Positions 24,501 through 32,713 of a stretch of 64,000 nt of DNA are shown one piece after another. Position 1 is the stretch's first letter. Every line of letters starts with the position of its first letter. The stretch is from Sanderia malayensis (taxonomy: Eukaryota > Cnidaria > Scyphozoa > Semaeostomeae > Pelagiidae). Below the pieces are notes generated by a model, which made no database searches, was not told the origin of the DNA, and saw nothing but the letters and a program-made list of their open reading frames with translations. The stretch lies in contig RQOL01000660.1 in the NCBI GenBank assembly GCA_013076295.1, positions 2,976,001 through 3,040,000 on the forward strand. Direction: 5' to 3'. Both the position numbers and the translations under genes were made by a program.

Positions 24501-27500
24501 TCAAAGCATGCTAAGTAAAAAAAGACTGTCTGATTCACCACCCAATGAAATATAACGAGAAAGAAAATACCTTAACATAGAGACAACAGTTTCAACTTCG
24601 TCCTGCCAGAAATAATATTAATCAATCAAATTAAATTGCAATATTGCAGCATTGTCACGATAAATCGAACCCTAATATTCTAAGGAATCGAACCCTTGAG
24701 CGATGACCAGCGCGTTAACATTTCGCTCGCAGTCTCATTGACTCGAACCACTTCCATCTGTCCCCTGGAGGTTCGAGTTATCGGTGGTGATATAACAAAT
24801 ATTTATTAAAAAGCCGTGTACGAAACCTGTCCAGTGAGAAATGCTAAGACATCTCCATTCGGTTCTTCTCTGTGAATCGACATAACAGTTTCAAACGTCG
24901 CTTTCAAGTAGTTAGGGACAGGGCTGTTGAATAGATAATACGAATTTAAATGCTTGATCAGGACAATTTCACACATTAGGGACACATGACTACAGATCAA
25001 CTGATGTGCAAAATTACACAAGAGAAGCTGAATACCGTAAATCCTCGAATGAGCCTCCACCTTCGAATAAGCCCTCCCCTCGAATAAGCCCCCATCCTGA
25101 TAATCATTTGCAAGGATATTGAGCCCAAGTTTCCAGACATTGAAGTTGTTTAGTGAATGTATTGTAAGTAGCAGCAAGTTTAAACCAATAATATTATTGA
25201 TTGGCTGCATCGCATAGCTTTTATTTTGCTTAATATTGAACAATAACCAGGCTAAAATTTCGTTTTTGTAAACAAGCCCCCGGGGCTTATTCGAGGATTT
25301 ACGGTACATTAACTAAAAATTACCTTTGAATGTAAAAAATGTCCACGGGGAACATTCTTCCTTCGACAGTCATTATAACACATGTATCTTTACTGCGAAA
25401 TAAATAAATATATTACGATAAATAAAGTGATAAGTGATAAACGAAGTCTTGCATCAGGTTGACTAAAAATGTGTAAACATAAATCTCAACCTTTGGTCGT
25501 CGGTTTGATTCAGGTTAAAGAAGCGATGAAACTCCTTGAAATAAAAAGTAACAATCCATGAGGTTTCAAATCACACTTACTTAATCAAGATTAAATCGGA
25601 TTGATTAGGTTTGCGTCAAATTGAACAGATTCGTTAAACAATATAAAAAGCGCGAATACCTCAGCGTCCAAGGTTGCAGAAGATACAATCAGTTTAAGAT
25701 CTGTTCTTTTCTTTAATATCTATAAGAAATTACAAAGCAACCCGAATTAAATTTAGATAATCTGCAATAGTGGACAAAAGTCCTTGGGACACTTGGAAAA
25801 ACGCGAAAATAGTAACCAACCCTTACACTTAAGGGTTTAATTCAACCCCACACTGCCCCTAAAACAATGTTCTTCTCTCAATAAGACCCCTGAGATCATG
25901 GAGCAAAAAGAATTGTGTCAATATTGCATGAAACTGTCTCTAAAGACAACATTGTTTGGGGAGAAGGGGAGTGAAGGATGCGTGTAAAATTTGAGAAAGA
26001 GTCAAGTGCCCTATCGCCCATTATACCTTGCAATCAAATGTTAACTGTTGGTCAAATAGCAAAAGCTGTTTATTGCGCATGATATAACGCATCACCTTTT
26101 TCAGAAGTCCAGCTATGATATCTGTGTATAGGGTTCTCTCGTGTGCCTCATCCAACATGATTACGCTATTGAAGAGGAAAAAAGCAGTCTCAAATATATA
26201 TCATCCTATAAAGGTTGGGGCTTCAAAAACTCCCAGAAAATGTCGGTACTCTCTCTCTGCAGGACACTAGTGGTTTGGGGTGAGATAGCTTAGGAAATCG
26301 GAGCTTTAACCCTACCTGTACTTTGAAAGCAGAGGATCCGCCATCATTTCTCTGAGTAGGTAGCCATCCGTCATGAACTGGAGAGGAAACAATCTTAGTT
26401 GAGCAAGAGAAACAATACAACTTCTATGCCAAGTTTCAGTGATACCACTACTGGCTGTCTTGAACATCTATGCTTTGAACTGGTTCATAGCATACTTCCA
26501 TTCAACCTCAATATAACATGACATGGTTGCGAAACAGCAAGTATGCTGCATATGGCAGAAGTATATTCCAGTATATTCCACGATCAAGAATTTGTGAATG
26601 GGATGGATTTACGGGGTGCCGGAAACACATTTATAGAACCCAATTGTAACACACAGTGTACTAGTACCCCCCTAAACTCTGCTTACAGCTAGCTTGTGGA
26701 AGTATTTTTGTATCCCTACCAGGCTGAATCATTAAGACTTGATTGCATTTCAAAGAAAATGAATAATACCTTGATTCGAGTTAACTCAGGATCAATACAA
26801 TTATCAAAACGTATTGCATAGCCAACTTCTTTGCCAACAAATGTACCCATTTCTTCAGCAACTCTTTCTGCTACCTTCATTGGAAAGAAGCAGATAATAT
26901 TACATTGAGGAATTCGACTTCACTGGTAGTCAACAAAAGTTCAGGTGTATTTTCATTAAGTTAGCAAATGTGCTGGTTCTTACAGTAGTTGCAGCAACTC
27001 TTCTTGGTTGTGTAACAGCCACAACCATTCCATTATCGGTCCACCCTGATTCATGCAAATACTATTAGAAGTAGAGACAAAATCCATGTGAAATGCATTC
27101 TGACATCAACAAAAAAACCATCTGTCATATTTATAGCTGTATAATGAAGACACCAGTAAGAATGTATTTGGCATCTGTATACCAACAATGCAGTTGATAA
27201 ATAAACAAAGTAAAATCAGGTTCTTGGCATTTCGCAATTCATGAACTGTTTTAGAAAATCGCTCTCTAGTGGCATGTTACCTGTGGAATCTGGAAAAAAT
27301 AAAGGGTTACAATAAGAGCATCTTGTTAAAAATAACTAACATTTATAAAGTTGAAACAATGATTGATGTGGGTTGGAAAAGTATGCTATATTTTGCCTGA
27401 GCATAGTTACAACAAAAAGCAATTTGTTGCCTGCAACATACAACCAAAGGCAATTGGTTCGCAAGCAAGGACTAAGCAGAAAGTACTCTGGCAAAAATGC

Positions 27501-28280
27501 AAGGTGCAAATAGTCAAATAAATGTTAGATGCAAGAAATTAATATCAAGCACTGTGATAAATGGATATCTAATGAAGGTGCGACTGCAACAGCATGCGAG
27601 GCGAGTTTTCCAGCCTAGAAATAAGTACTGGATTGTTAAAATTTACCTGAGTAGACTTTCCTGATCCTGTCTCTCCAACAATTACCAGGGTCTGATATTG
27701 CTCCAAAAGATATAAAATGTGATTTCTGTACTACAAAATAATATTCACTGATGCATTATACCGATAAACTTTTAAATAACTCATCTATGGTCAATGTGTT
27801 TATCAGCATTGAAATTCAAATTAAGTTAAAACTAAGGTTAAAATTTGAGTACTTACTGTGAACACAGGCAGCTTTTGCTTCTGTTGTTGCATTGACAGTG
27901 AAACATTTGGATTATATTTAATGACTGTTCCAGCACCTTCATTCCCTTCTGATAGCTCCTCTTTTGCCCCGGAACCCGGAGCTTCGGCTCCTAAGAAAAC
28001 AAATGCAAATGCAAATTCAACTTTTTTCAACATCAAATTTTTACAATACAGTAATTAATAAAAAAAATGGTGGGGTGGAGGTGCAACAAATTGAAAAGTT
28101 TCTCTCTGGATAGATGTTTGTTGTTTCAAGCTTGCAAAGTTTGCCAAAATCAAAGTTCTTAGAGGAGAGTTTCAACAAGCAATTAAAAGATACAGGCATT
28201 TATAGAAGAAATGAAACTTTTCAAATTCTGTTGCAAAATTCGAGAAATATGTAATACACACCTGGCTTCCAAAACTTCAT
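9558..28280 (-). CDS. DHX35: DEAH-box RNA helicase DHX35
   Basis: 31 exons join in frame to 686 aa (human about 703): 28280-28262, 27990-27857, 27730-27647, 27289-27281, 27061-26984, 26874-26770, 26377-26316, 26165-26096, 25719-25660, 25534-25491, 25392-25324, 24923-24827, 24602-24571, 24436-24355, 14638-14600, 14307-14250, 13937-13884, 13616-13542, 13229-13206, 13122-13074, 12942-12867, 12569-12515, 12320-12225, 12062-11968, 11489-11412, 11321-11273, 10712-10632, 10520-10439, 10137-10063, 9888-9831, 9629-9558. The start MKFWKPG matches the family. Helicase motifs: I GETGSGKST (70-78), II DEAH (169-172), III SAT (201-203), V TNIAEASVT, VI QRAGRAGR (380-387); then winged-helix, ratchet and OB regions ending IDSAWLLELASHYY. 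DHX35 homologues occur in spliceosomal C complexes and have been linked to RNA sensing. Exon 17 uses a GC donor. A 9.7-kb intron (14639-24354) carries other genes. Confidence 0.95.
10808..11041. repeat. 117-bp tandem duplication in a DHX35 intron
   Basis: ACTCGTGCTTTTTTATCCC starts at 10808 and again at 10925, and a third truncated start lies at 11042. The two full units are almost identical, each containing several TTATCCATA words. It lies between DHX35 exons 26 and 27. Confidence 0.85.
12358..12437. repeat. truncated MITE copy (TAGACTCACTACATT end)
   Basis: The left end TAGACTCACTACATTGCG matches the 54572-54683 element, and the body continues through TGTGCCTCACTCG to GCGAGGCACTGG. The opposite terminal repeat is missing. 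It lies in the intron between DHX35 exons 22 and 23. Confidence 0.7.
13288..13541. repeat. CAAA/AAGT-rich microsatellite abutting a splice donor
   Basis: About 250 bp of CAAA repeats is interrupted by CAAGTAAA units. On the gene strand it reads GTTTGTTTGTTT and starts with the first base of the intron after DHX35 exon 18 (donor G|GTTTGT at 13541/13540). Long minus-strand frames rich in Cys, Leu, Phe and Val here are translation of the repeat. Confidence 0.9.
15780..15872 (-). repeat. split direct repeat Y, outer copy (Y2)
   Basis: 93 bp from TAAGCTATCTCAAG to CAAACTCCG, identical to 16246-16338. It forms the 3' terminus of the retrotransposon and joins the GPCR codon AAT directly. Confidence 0.9.
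15976..16245 (-). repeat. split direct repeat X, internal copy (X2)
   Basis: 270 bp, nearly identical to 20873-21142. It abuts Y1 at 16245/16246, the junction expected if a circular intermediate joins X and Y ends. Short frames within it are not genes. Confidence 0.9.
16246..16338 (-). repeat. split direct repeat Y, internal copy (Y1)
   Basis: 93 bp identical to 15780-15872, directly adjoining X2. Confidence 0.9.
16339..17015. other. non-coding 3' region of the retrotransposon
   Basis: About 680 bp between the recombinase stop and Y1. Only short unconvincing frames are present; presumably it is the 3' untranslated part of the element RNA. Confidence 0.6.
17016..18053 (-). CDS. tyrosine recombinase of the YR retrotransposon
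   Basis: 345 aa from an ATG at 18053. The N-terminal SAM-like/core-binding region (~25-110: LMANSLAVNTQKTYASAQ, FIAFCAAYG, SVKVYLSAVRAL-like helix) is followed by the catalytic domain. The first catalytic Arg is in FFGFLRASE (~171), the HxxR box is HSFRVGAA (~294-301), an H/W-type position is in LGRWSS (~316), and the nucleophile Tyr is in TAYKAYIKLP (~320-325). All R..HxxR..Y positions are present, so it should be competent to integrate a circular cDNA by site-specific recombination. The ORF overlaps the end of the RT/RNase H frame by 100 bp in another frame, so translation by reinitiation or from a spliced RNA is implied. Confidence 0.93.
   Translation of the reverse strand: MQHAGRGSSASGHTPELPQSVAFSALDQGWQNLMANSLAVNTQKTYASAQKRFIAFCAAYGFLNRHGSPFPVSELTLLRFISSLSPSCKASSIKVYLSAVRALQLRHGFCDPLDGCVRVPMAIRGLRRQQAAPPKQKMPITPFVLRLIKLELNMSRPDDVMFWAACLTAFFGFLRASEFTVPPEGFTASKQLTVDDISIDQHPVPDRVYLRLKFSKTDQFGKGCTVLFPRTSGPLCPVAALLTYLALRGGSRGPLFIWAHGAPLTKQSLNAKLQAVLRQCGWPKTFSLHSFRVGAATTAAAVGLPDYLIQALGRWSSTAYKAYIKLPQSQLITASYALSQEAQDS
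17954..19609 (-). CDS. reverse transcriptase-RNase H (pol) of the YR retrotransposon
   Basis: This frame is open from the codon after the gag stop (19609) to a stop at 17954, about 551 aa, with no good early ATG. RT motifs are FGVIPKSTPGKWRLITDLS, FDIKRAYRLLPV (first catalytic Asp), LPFGLRSAPQIFTRF and YLDDFIVLG (YxDD). RNase H follows with SDAAGSKGYAAIFG (D), KEFIPIVLAA (E), CDNMAVVQCL (D) and NVAADALSRF (D), so the D-E-D-D set is complete. A tail of ~45 residues follows, with no methyltransferase. It lies in the same frame as the gag-like ORF and is separated from it only by a TGA, so it is probably expressed as a gag-pol readthrough product. Confidence 0.93.
   Translation of the reverse strand, partial: LDFDILTNSSYVFALPVVITALRSYAWCDFLRYSSHPDAKWVLDGIIHGFNIGLTLGSPRAATRNCVSALKQPAIIDAYLAEELSQGTMAGPFAAPPLPSLIINRFGVIPKSTPGKWRLITDLSFPVNHSVNDCIPDANASVSYMGIPAAVSKIMALGKGTWMAKFDIKRAYRLLPVRPEDRAFLGMYWRGFYFVDLALPFGLRSAPQIFTRFADVLQAIFEQTGGAALIQHYLDDFIVLGRPDTTDCANTLQRCFQTCSQLGVPLAEDKTEGPATEISFLGFILNSVTMELRLPDEKIAKIKHNLARWSQKSSGTKRELLSLIGTLQHCCQAVVLGRPFLRRLIDRAGSVPELHHHAHLSAWERDDIMWWDQLLSCWNGRSLFLYRTWSEAPCISVTSDAAGSKGYAAIFGTQWFAAAWPVGLLSLNIAIKEFIPIVLAARLWGKSWSRRRVAFRCDNMAVVQCLQQGTCRDRHLAYLLRELSLLAIANHFTFTAIHIPGRTNVAADALSRFDFQTFICNMPDADQAPQVIPQSFLNRLLFPPWIKAGKI
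19606..19615 (-). promoter_or_regulatory. candidate stop-codon readthrough site (UGA CUA G)
   Basis: The gag-like ORF ends AAA TGA CTA GAC, and the pol frame continues in the same phase. UGA followed by CUAG is a well-known leaky stop context in viral and cellular readthrough genes. Nothing else is needed to fuse the two frames. Confidence 0.75.
19610..20659 (-). CDS. gag-like ORF1 with CCCH/zinc-knuckle region
   Basis: About 349 aa from the ATG at 20659 (MAAENQQTPEG); the frame is open further upstream to 20701 without an ATG. Residues ~14-40 form a short coiled coil (ARIESLENSLSSIQETLRTL). The middle is Pro-rich. The C-terminal part has a Cys/His cluster CQLWNRGSCPFAKQCRYAH (CCCH-type spacing), then CNRCRGDHQAVAC, which resembles a zinc knuckle. 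A nucleic-acid-binding structural protein packaging the element RNA is the likely role. It ends in the TGA discussed as a readthrough stop. Confidence 0.85.
   Translation of the reverse strand: MAAENQQTPEGSAPLARIESLENSLSSIQETLRTLVGDNNEASGSSVSGMFSAPEHQGGQAAVPPAPSFLRVQNHIPPTSMAGSTNHPMPGFLAPHTSPPTWLENLFGPQADAWKNAPPPFMSLPPGPAVSVMGGLPPVPGYIVAAIERGEFVDFMLLRLCNIAALPTAPPSSVQLDRLLKTLPPIATFEDWAEAWAIFAAIVVRNSAEKLPSLLSYFLLIAKAHRDVPGRGWLSYDTAFRKQAASNAQLSWSTLDPTLYISTVLTSGVQQSALPFRASQPNSPQAGACQLWNRGSCPFAKQCRYAHICNRCRGDHQAVACPSKSARPIRDDRQRSLSPPATKKQRSSK
20873..21142 (-). repeat. split direct repeat X, outer copy (X1)
   Basis: 270 bp forming the 5' terminus of the element on the minus strand; a near-perfect copy of 15976-16245. 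It probably contains the element promoter, since transcription must start within or near X1. It meets the GPCR codon ATG at 21143. Confidence 0.9.
22174..23157 (+). CDS. cytosolic sulfotransferase (SULT family), intact copy
   Basis: A single-exon ORF of 327 aa from ATG 22174 (MSAIKTTPL). The frame is open upstream without an ATG, and the second copy supports this start. PAPS 5'-phosphosulfate loop TWPKNGTTW (65-73), catalytic His in RVIKSHLHLELLP (His139), the 3'-phosphate contact CLRNPKDTVVSYY (158-170) and the C-terminal RKGEVGDWKNHF (290-301) are all present. The family transfers sulfate from PAPS to hydroxyl or amine groups of small molecules in the cytosol; the substrate cannot be predicted. 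It lies inside the long DHX35 intron on the opposite strand. Lack of introns in an intron-rich genome suggests retroposition or lineage-wide intron loss. Confidence 0.92.
   Translation: MSAIKTTPLSKDEAERLKGLYASHQLGRSFLRTTPGNWVLSAVYEKNKSDIYNLKLRSDDTFILTWPKNGTTWTQEMVWCILHDNDLKRAKSIHPYTKVPFLEKPFMLDYRRVKRPGDKKGEVPEVLEPMPANRVIKSHLHLELLPPKLLDQCKVVMCLRNPKDTVVSYYHHEKLFKAETFIGDFDASFNLFMDNLLEYSSYWKYTVDAWKLKDHPNVCLLFYEDMKQDLQSSIRKVAKFLGRELTDGQVESLEDHLSFKSMKQISVAVEDEKKLEMYVESAKKDQHFFRKGEVGDWKNHFTEEMNKIMDAEIEKHFKGIGLEFRYE
23290..24055. repeat. fold-back-like element with TTCGCCC subterminal arrays
   Basis: The left part (23305-23415) carries repeated TTCGCCC/TTCACCCC words; the right part (23925-24030) carries GGGCGAA words in the opposite orientation. 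The outermost blocks TTTCGCCCCCAAACC and GGTTAGGGGGCGAAA are near inverse complements. It looks like a non-autonomous DNA transposon ~750 bp long in the DHX35 intron. Boundaries and target duplication are not certain. Confidence 0.6.
25035..25304. mobile_element. MITE with ~21-bp TIR and TA target duplication
   Basis: The ends are CCGTAAATCCTCGAATGAGCC and the inverse complement of GGCTTATTCGAGGATTTACGG, matching at 20 of 21 positions, flanked on each side by TA. This fits a Tc1/mariner-type non-autonomous element of 270 bp. It sits in the intron between DHX35 exons 11 and 12, starting 110 bp from exon 12. A related end fragment occurs near 44199-44225 in a MALT1 intron. Confidence 0.8.
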
Positions 28281-30416
28281 CGCTAATCAGAATATCCTGA
28301 AAAACGTGTCAAGAATTACCATTCATGTTCATAACTGCTTGCTGTTAGGCCAAGAAAGCCTCAGTCTGTCCCACCTTTTAGCTCGCAGACCACGTGTTAA
28401 AAGTGGATAGCTGTGGAGTGGACATAACAAAATTCAAAATAATTTGAAGATAGCCTCATAAGCAATCGAAACATAAGAGCCTTCTCGTCATTCCTGAGAC
28501 AATTTCCATCATTCTAGAACACATTTTTCAAAAGTTACATGTCATGAATGAGCTGGGAATTGTCTCAACATATGATCAGTAGGATCTATTTAGTAGAATT
28601 CGACTCCTTTGGAGGCATTTTTGCTCACGGCAGTGAGAGTATAACATCACTGGGGAAAATTCATGTGAACTTTTTTCGGCTTTTATATCTCCTACCATAA
28701 TACATTGCGGGGAGGCACCTATTTTCATTGGGCAATTTATAATTTCCTTGCCAATCAAAGGACACAACAACAAAGGATGCAATTGGATTAGTGCAAAACG
28801 CAACAGGGATTCATTGTTTCGAAAATGCTCAACAACGCACGATCGATCCGGAAGCATTACATCATCCAGTCGCAATAATTGTCAGGGAGTCGCATAGCTC
28901 AACAGGCTTTGTTCGAATCGAAGAATTCAGTACGCGAGGAAGCTCGGGACATCTCCCCCTCGCACGCAAAACAAAAGCCTGGGCACTGCAGCATCTGCTG
29001 ACAGAGAGCACACAAAGCACTAAAGCAGAGATTAGACGAAAACAAAGGGCGGAAGATTTTTCGAAGGAGAAAAGTGTAAAAATTTCGAAAAATACAGGGA
29101 ATTTTTAGCTGAAAAAGAGCCATTACATCGAAGGAGGCGAAGGGGAATAAATTGAAGTGTTTTCGGAAAAGAACAGGCAAGGAACGAAAGGGCCAGGCGT
29201 GGGAAATCGATCTCATCTTACGAACAATAAAATTGAATGAAGGAAGGATTCAAAATAACCGTGTTTAAATGAAAACCTTTTCACATTTTCCTGTCAACAT
29301 GAAAAGAAGCTTCCAACAGTCGTGGAACACTTGCAGAACACTGTCAGAGATCATCTGTAATTTCACAAAAAATTCAAATTCCTGAAAACTTATTCCAGCG
29401 AAAGTTTTAACTCATTCACGAAAGTAAATTCCAAGAACTGCGCGTTTTTCTTTCTTTACAGTCACGAAAGTTTCTCCCCGCTAGAGTTTCTTCCCTTAAT
29501 TAAATATTATCAGTAACAACTACCATCCATCATATTCAATAACCAAAGTGCCGTGAGCACCGAAAGGTTACCCTTTGATTCAGTCTATTTCAAAATTTGA
29601 ATTTTTCAGTACTACCTACTTCATGTATGATAGAAAGCTTAAACAGCTACTTATCCGCGGGATATCGGTCCAATCGGTCAAATCTCGGTCCACTAAAATG
29701 TGCTAACTTCTTTTCGATTTTCCTGTTCAGCATAGGTTCCTGCACGGAGCAAAAAGTATCCGGGGTCTGATACAATATTTTGTCACATCCACGTTGTTTT
29801 CTTTGTTTTCAATGAAACATTTTTCATTAAATTAAGAAACTTTTAAGAAACTTTTAGAACTAAAATGTGACTAAAACTTTTACTACCCTAGGCCTTGTTT
29901 CTTATAAAAAAAAGGTTACACGCTTGGATTCCCACCCTTAGCATCACCCCAGATTCCCACTCTAACACGGCTATCACGAGCTACCCTCTATAAACACTGC
30001 GCTTTTTTGGAATATCACAAAGGATAGTCCTATAGCTACATGGAAATATATAAATATGTATCTCATATTAGTCGGTTCAACGATTGTGAAAGCATGAAAC
30101 TCCGAGTAACAGAGAATTAGTCTACTTTCTTGCTTCTGCCCTATTAATGCTCTGTACTTCTAAACCTGAACATCGATTTCTAAAGATTTTCATATGACAG
30201 CCCTGTTTCCATCCTATTCTGGTTTGTATATTGTTGCCCTGTCTTTTCACTTTTGTTCTTTTTAAATTCCTGGTTTAATTTTGTAACGCTATCTCATTCT
30301 TGCGGTAAAAAAAGGTCAAACAAAACAAAAGTCTAAAGGCGGCTGGTCATGATTTTGCCACAGGTCTGGCGAAGAAGGCGTTGCATTTCTGGAACATTTT
30401 TATCAAGCCTGGAAAA
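28281..30416. other. intergenic between divergent DHX35 and sulfotransferase copy 2
   Basis: No supported gene. The DHX35 promoter must lie just right of 28280. An open frame at 28791-29108 shows no recognisable protein features. GC content rises modestly near 28800-29200. Confidence 0.5.
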
Positions 30417-31378
30417 ATGTCCACTATCAAGACAACACCGCTATCCGAAAATGAAAAAGAACGCCTCAAGGCACTGTATGGTTCTCATCAATTAGGAAAA
30501 TCATTCATAAGAACAACTCCTGGAAATTGGGTGTTGTCTGCAACTTACGAAAAGTACAAGTCTGATATTTACAATTTGAAATTGCGATCCGATGACACTT
30601 TTATTTTAACCTGGCCTAAAAATGGAACAACGTGGACCCAAGAAATGGTTTGGTGCATTTTGCATGACAGTGATTTGAAGAAAGCCAAAAGTATTCATCC
30701 TACCATGAAAGTACCATTCCTTGAAGAACCAATTGTGGTTAATGGGGAAATGGAGGAAACCCTGGAAATACTAAATTCAATGCCCGCAAATCGTGTTATA
30801 AAGTCACACTTGCAACTTGAGCTCCTTCCACCGAATTTATTGGACCAATGCAAAGTTGTCATGTGCCTTAGAAATCCTAAAGATCCGGTGGTATCTTATT
30901 ATCATCATGAAAAGTTGATGAAATGTGCTAGTTTTCTTGGGGATTTTGAAGCAAGTTTTAACCTCTTCATGGATAATCTGCTTGAATACGGCTCGTATTG
31001 GAAATATACAGTTGATGCTTGGAAATTGAAAGACCATCCCAATGTTTGTTTGCTGTTTTACGAAGATATGAAAAAAGATCTCCAAACTTCCATCCGAAAA
31101 GTTGCGAGTTTTCTGGGCAGGGAATTGACGGATGACCAAGTTGAGTCACTTGAGGATCATTTGAGTTTTAAAAGCATGAAACAGATTTCTGTAGCAGCCG
31201 AAAATGTTGAGAAATTGGAAGGGTTATTTAAGGAAAAATGGATGAAAACGGGCACTTTTTCAGGAAAGGTGAAGTTGGTGATTGGAAGAATCATTTCACA
31301 GAAGAAATGAATAAAATAATGGATGCTGAAATAGAAAAACACTTCAAAGGTATTGGCCTCAAATTTAGATACGAGTAA
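30417..31378 (+). pseudogene. sulfotransferase copy 2, frameshifted near the C-terminus
   Basis: A paralogue of 22174-23157, highly similar along its length. ATG 30417 (MSTIKTTPL). WPKNGTTW, the catalytic His in RVIKSHLQLELLP and CLRNPKDPVVSYY are intact. Between TTGGAA and CACTTTTTC copy 1 has 30 bases and copy 2 has 32, so the frame shifts. The ORF ends at 31310 (297 aa), while the normal C-terminal coding, including the PAPS-contact RKGEVGDWKNHF and final FRYE, continues in another frame to a stop at 31376-31378. Copy 2 also lacks a short stretch around codons 110-122. The shift removes a cofactor-binding loop, so it is either a young pseudogene or an assembly error. Confidence 0.85.
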
Positions 31379-32713
31379 TTCATTAGCTTAATGCAACAAG
31401 ATCTAAAAATAGTTTCATGATTTAATTCAATATTTCAATAATTGAGGATTCTGCTTTGGTTGATTTCATTTGAATACTGACTTTTATTTTACAACGCTTA
31501 TTGTTAATCATCTTTGTATGTAGTTAGTTATCTTCGTGTAATGGAGTAGGCCCCAGGCTCCTGAATTATTTTGATTTTACTTGCTGAATACCCGATCGTT
31601 CACTCTCTCAGTCTCTTCCACCTCGTTTAATTTATATATTCACGGAAAGCAAAATACTACACTTGGTAATCATGTTTTTTGCATTTTGTCTGTTTACATG
31701 TTTTTGTGTGCATCTAGACTGCCACCTGATAAGTTAAGCATATAACGTATTTCTCGAGTGAGCACCGCCCCCGTATCAGCGCTGCAGTTTCCTTCTTTGT
31801 AAATGCGTCGTTTCATCGAAAAACAGCCAGAATCGTTAGAATCAAACAGGAAAATAACTTCAAATATTTAATCAACCTCGGGAATTTATTTTTTTGTATC
31901 GAAACCCCCCATAGTTTTTCATGCTTTACTACTAAAAGTTTGTTTTCGCGCTCACTCGAGTAAATACGGTAAACGTTAATCTACTCTTCTTGGATTTTGG
32001 TGTAAAGCAATTGTTTGAAATAACAGATAGTTAGATTGTTACCATTCGAATCCACTGTGAAAAGATAAGGTTTTCAACCTTTAAAATAATCTTGACGTAA
32101 GCTCCAAATCCTTTCATGCATGCAAGATGAAGTCTGAAATGGAAGCAAGATCGATATAAGACCTATCGATCAGAAATGATATTGAGTCGTTTAAATACAA
32201 TCAATTGATAAAATGAGGATATATTTTTTACAATATTCTTCTCTATTTTGCGCTACGTCTTCCGTTTTTCGCTCCTCTCGCAGCTCATTAAATGTTTCAT
32301 CGTTTCGTTCTCATTACAATAAACATTTCCTATCTTTTCCATAATTGTTTCATAGACCCCAAATTTCCAATGTTGTTTTTAAACATCCAGATGCTCCTCC
32401 AATTCCTAACATTTTAAAATAACCTTTTCTTTAGCGAGCCATCCATTTGTTGTCTTTAGATTTTTATATTTATCCCCTTTGACACTCCCCTTTTAAGGCT
32501 ACGCCTACTTTAGTGGCTGATATTCAAAGTACCTGATACATAATGTTCGTCTAAAAAAGAGTTGGGTACAAGCTTCTCATTCTCTCTCTCTCTGCTCCGC
32601 CGCATGCTGCTGTTGGGTGAACAGAGAAGTTCTTGGCTTTCATAAATTTCACCTATCTCTGCATTTATTCGGCCATTGCCGTGTAATTTATCACATTGAG
32701 CTGAAATTAAAAG
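31379..32713. other. intergenic, contains one MITE
   Basis: No gene is supported. It contains a MITE-like element (31744-31971), a CT-rich run (32578-32595) and presumably the NCLN promoter at its right end. Confidence 0.5.
31744..31971. repeat. MITE-like element with CTCGAGTGAGC inverted ends
   Basis: The left end CGTATTTCTCGAGTGAGCACCG and the right end CGCGCTCACTCGAGTAAATACGG are imperfect inverse complements about 225 bp apart. A shorter relative lies at 35746-35876 in an NCLN intron. Confidence 0.65.

Noticed and set aside
28791..29216. Overlapping ~105-aa frames on both strands
   Set aside because: Neither has a convincing start context or recognisable protein features.
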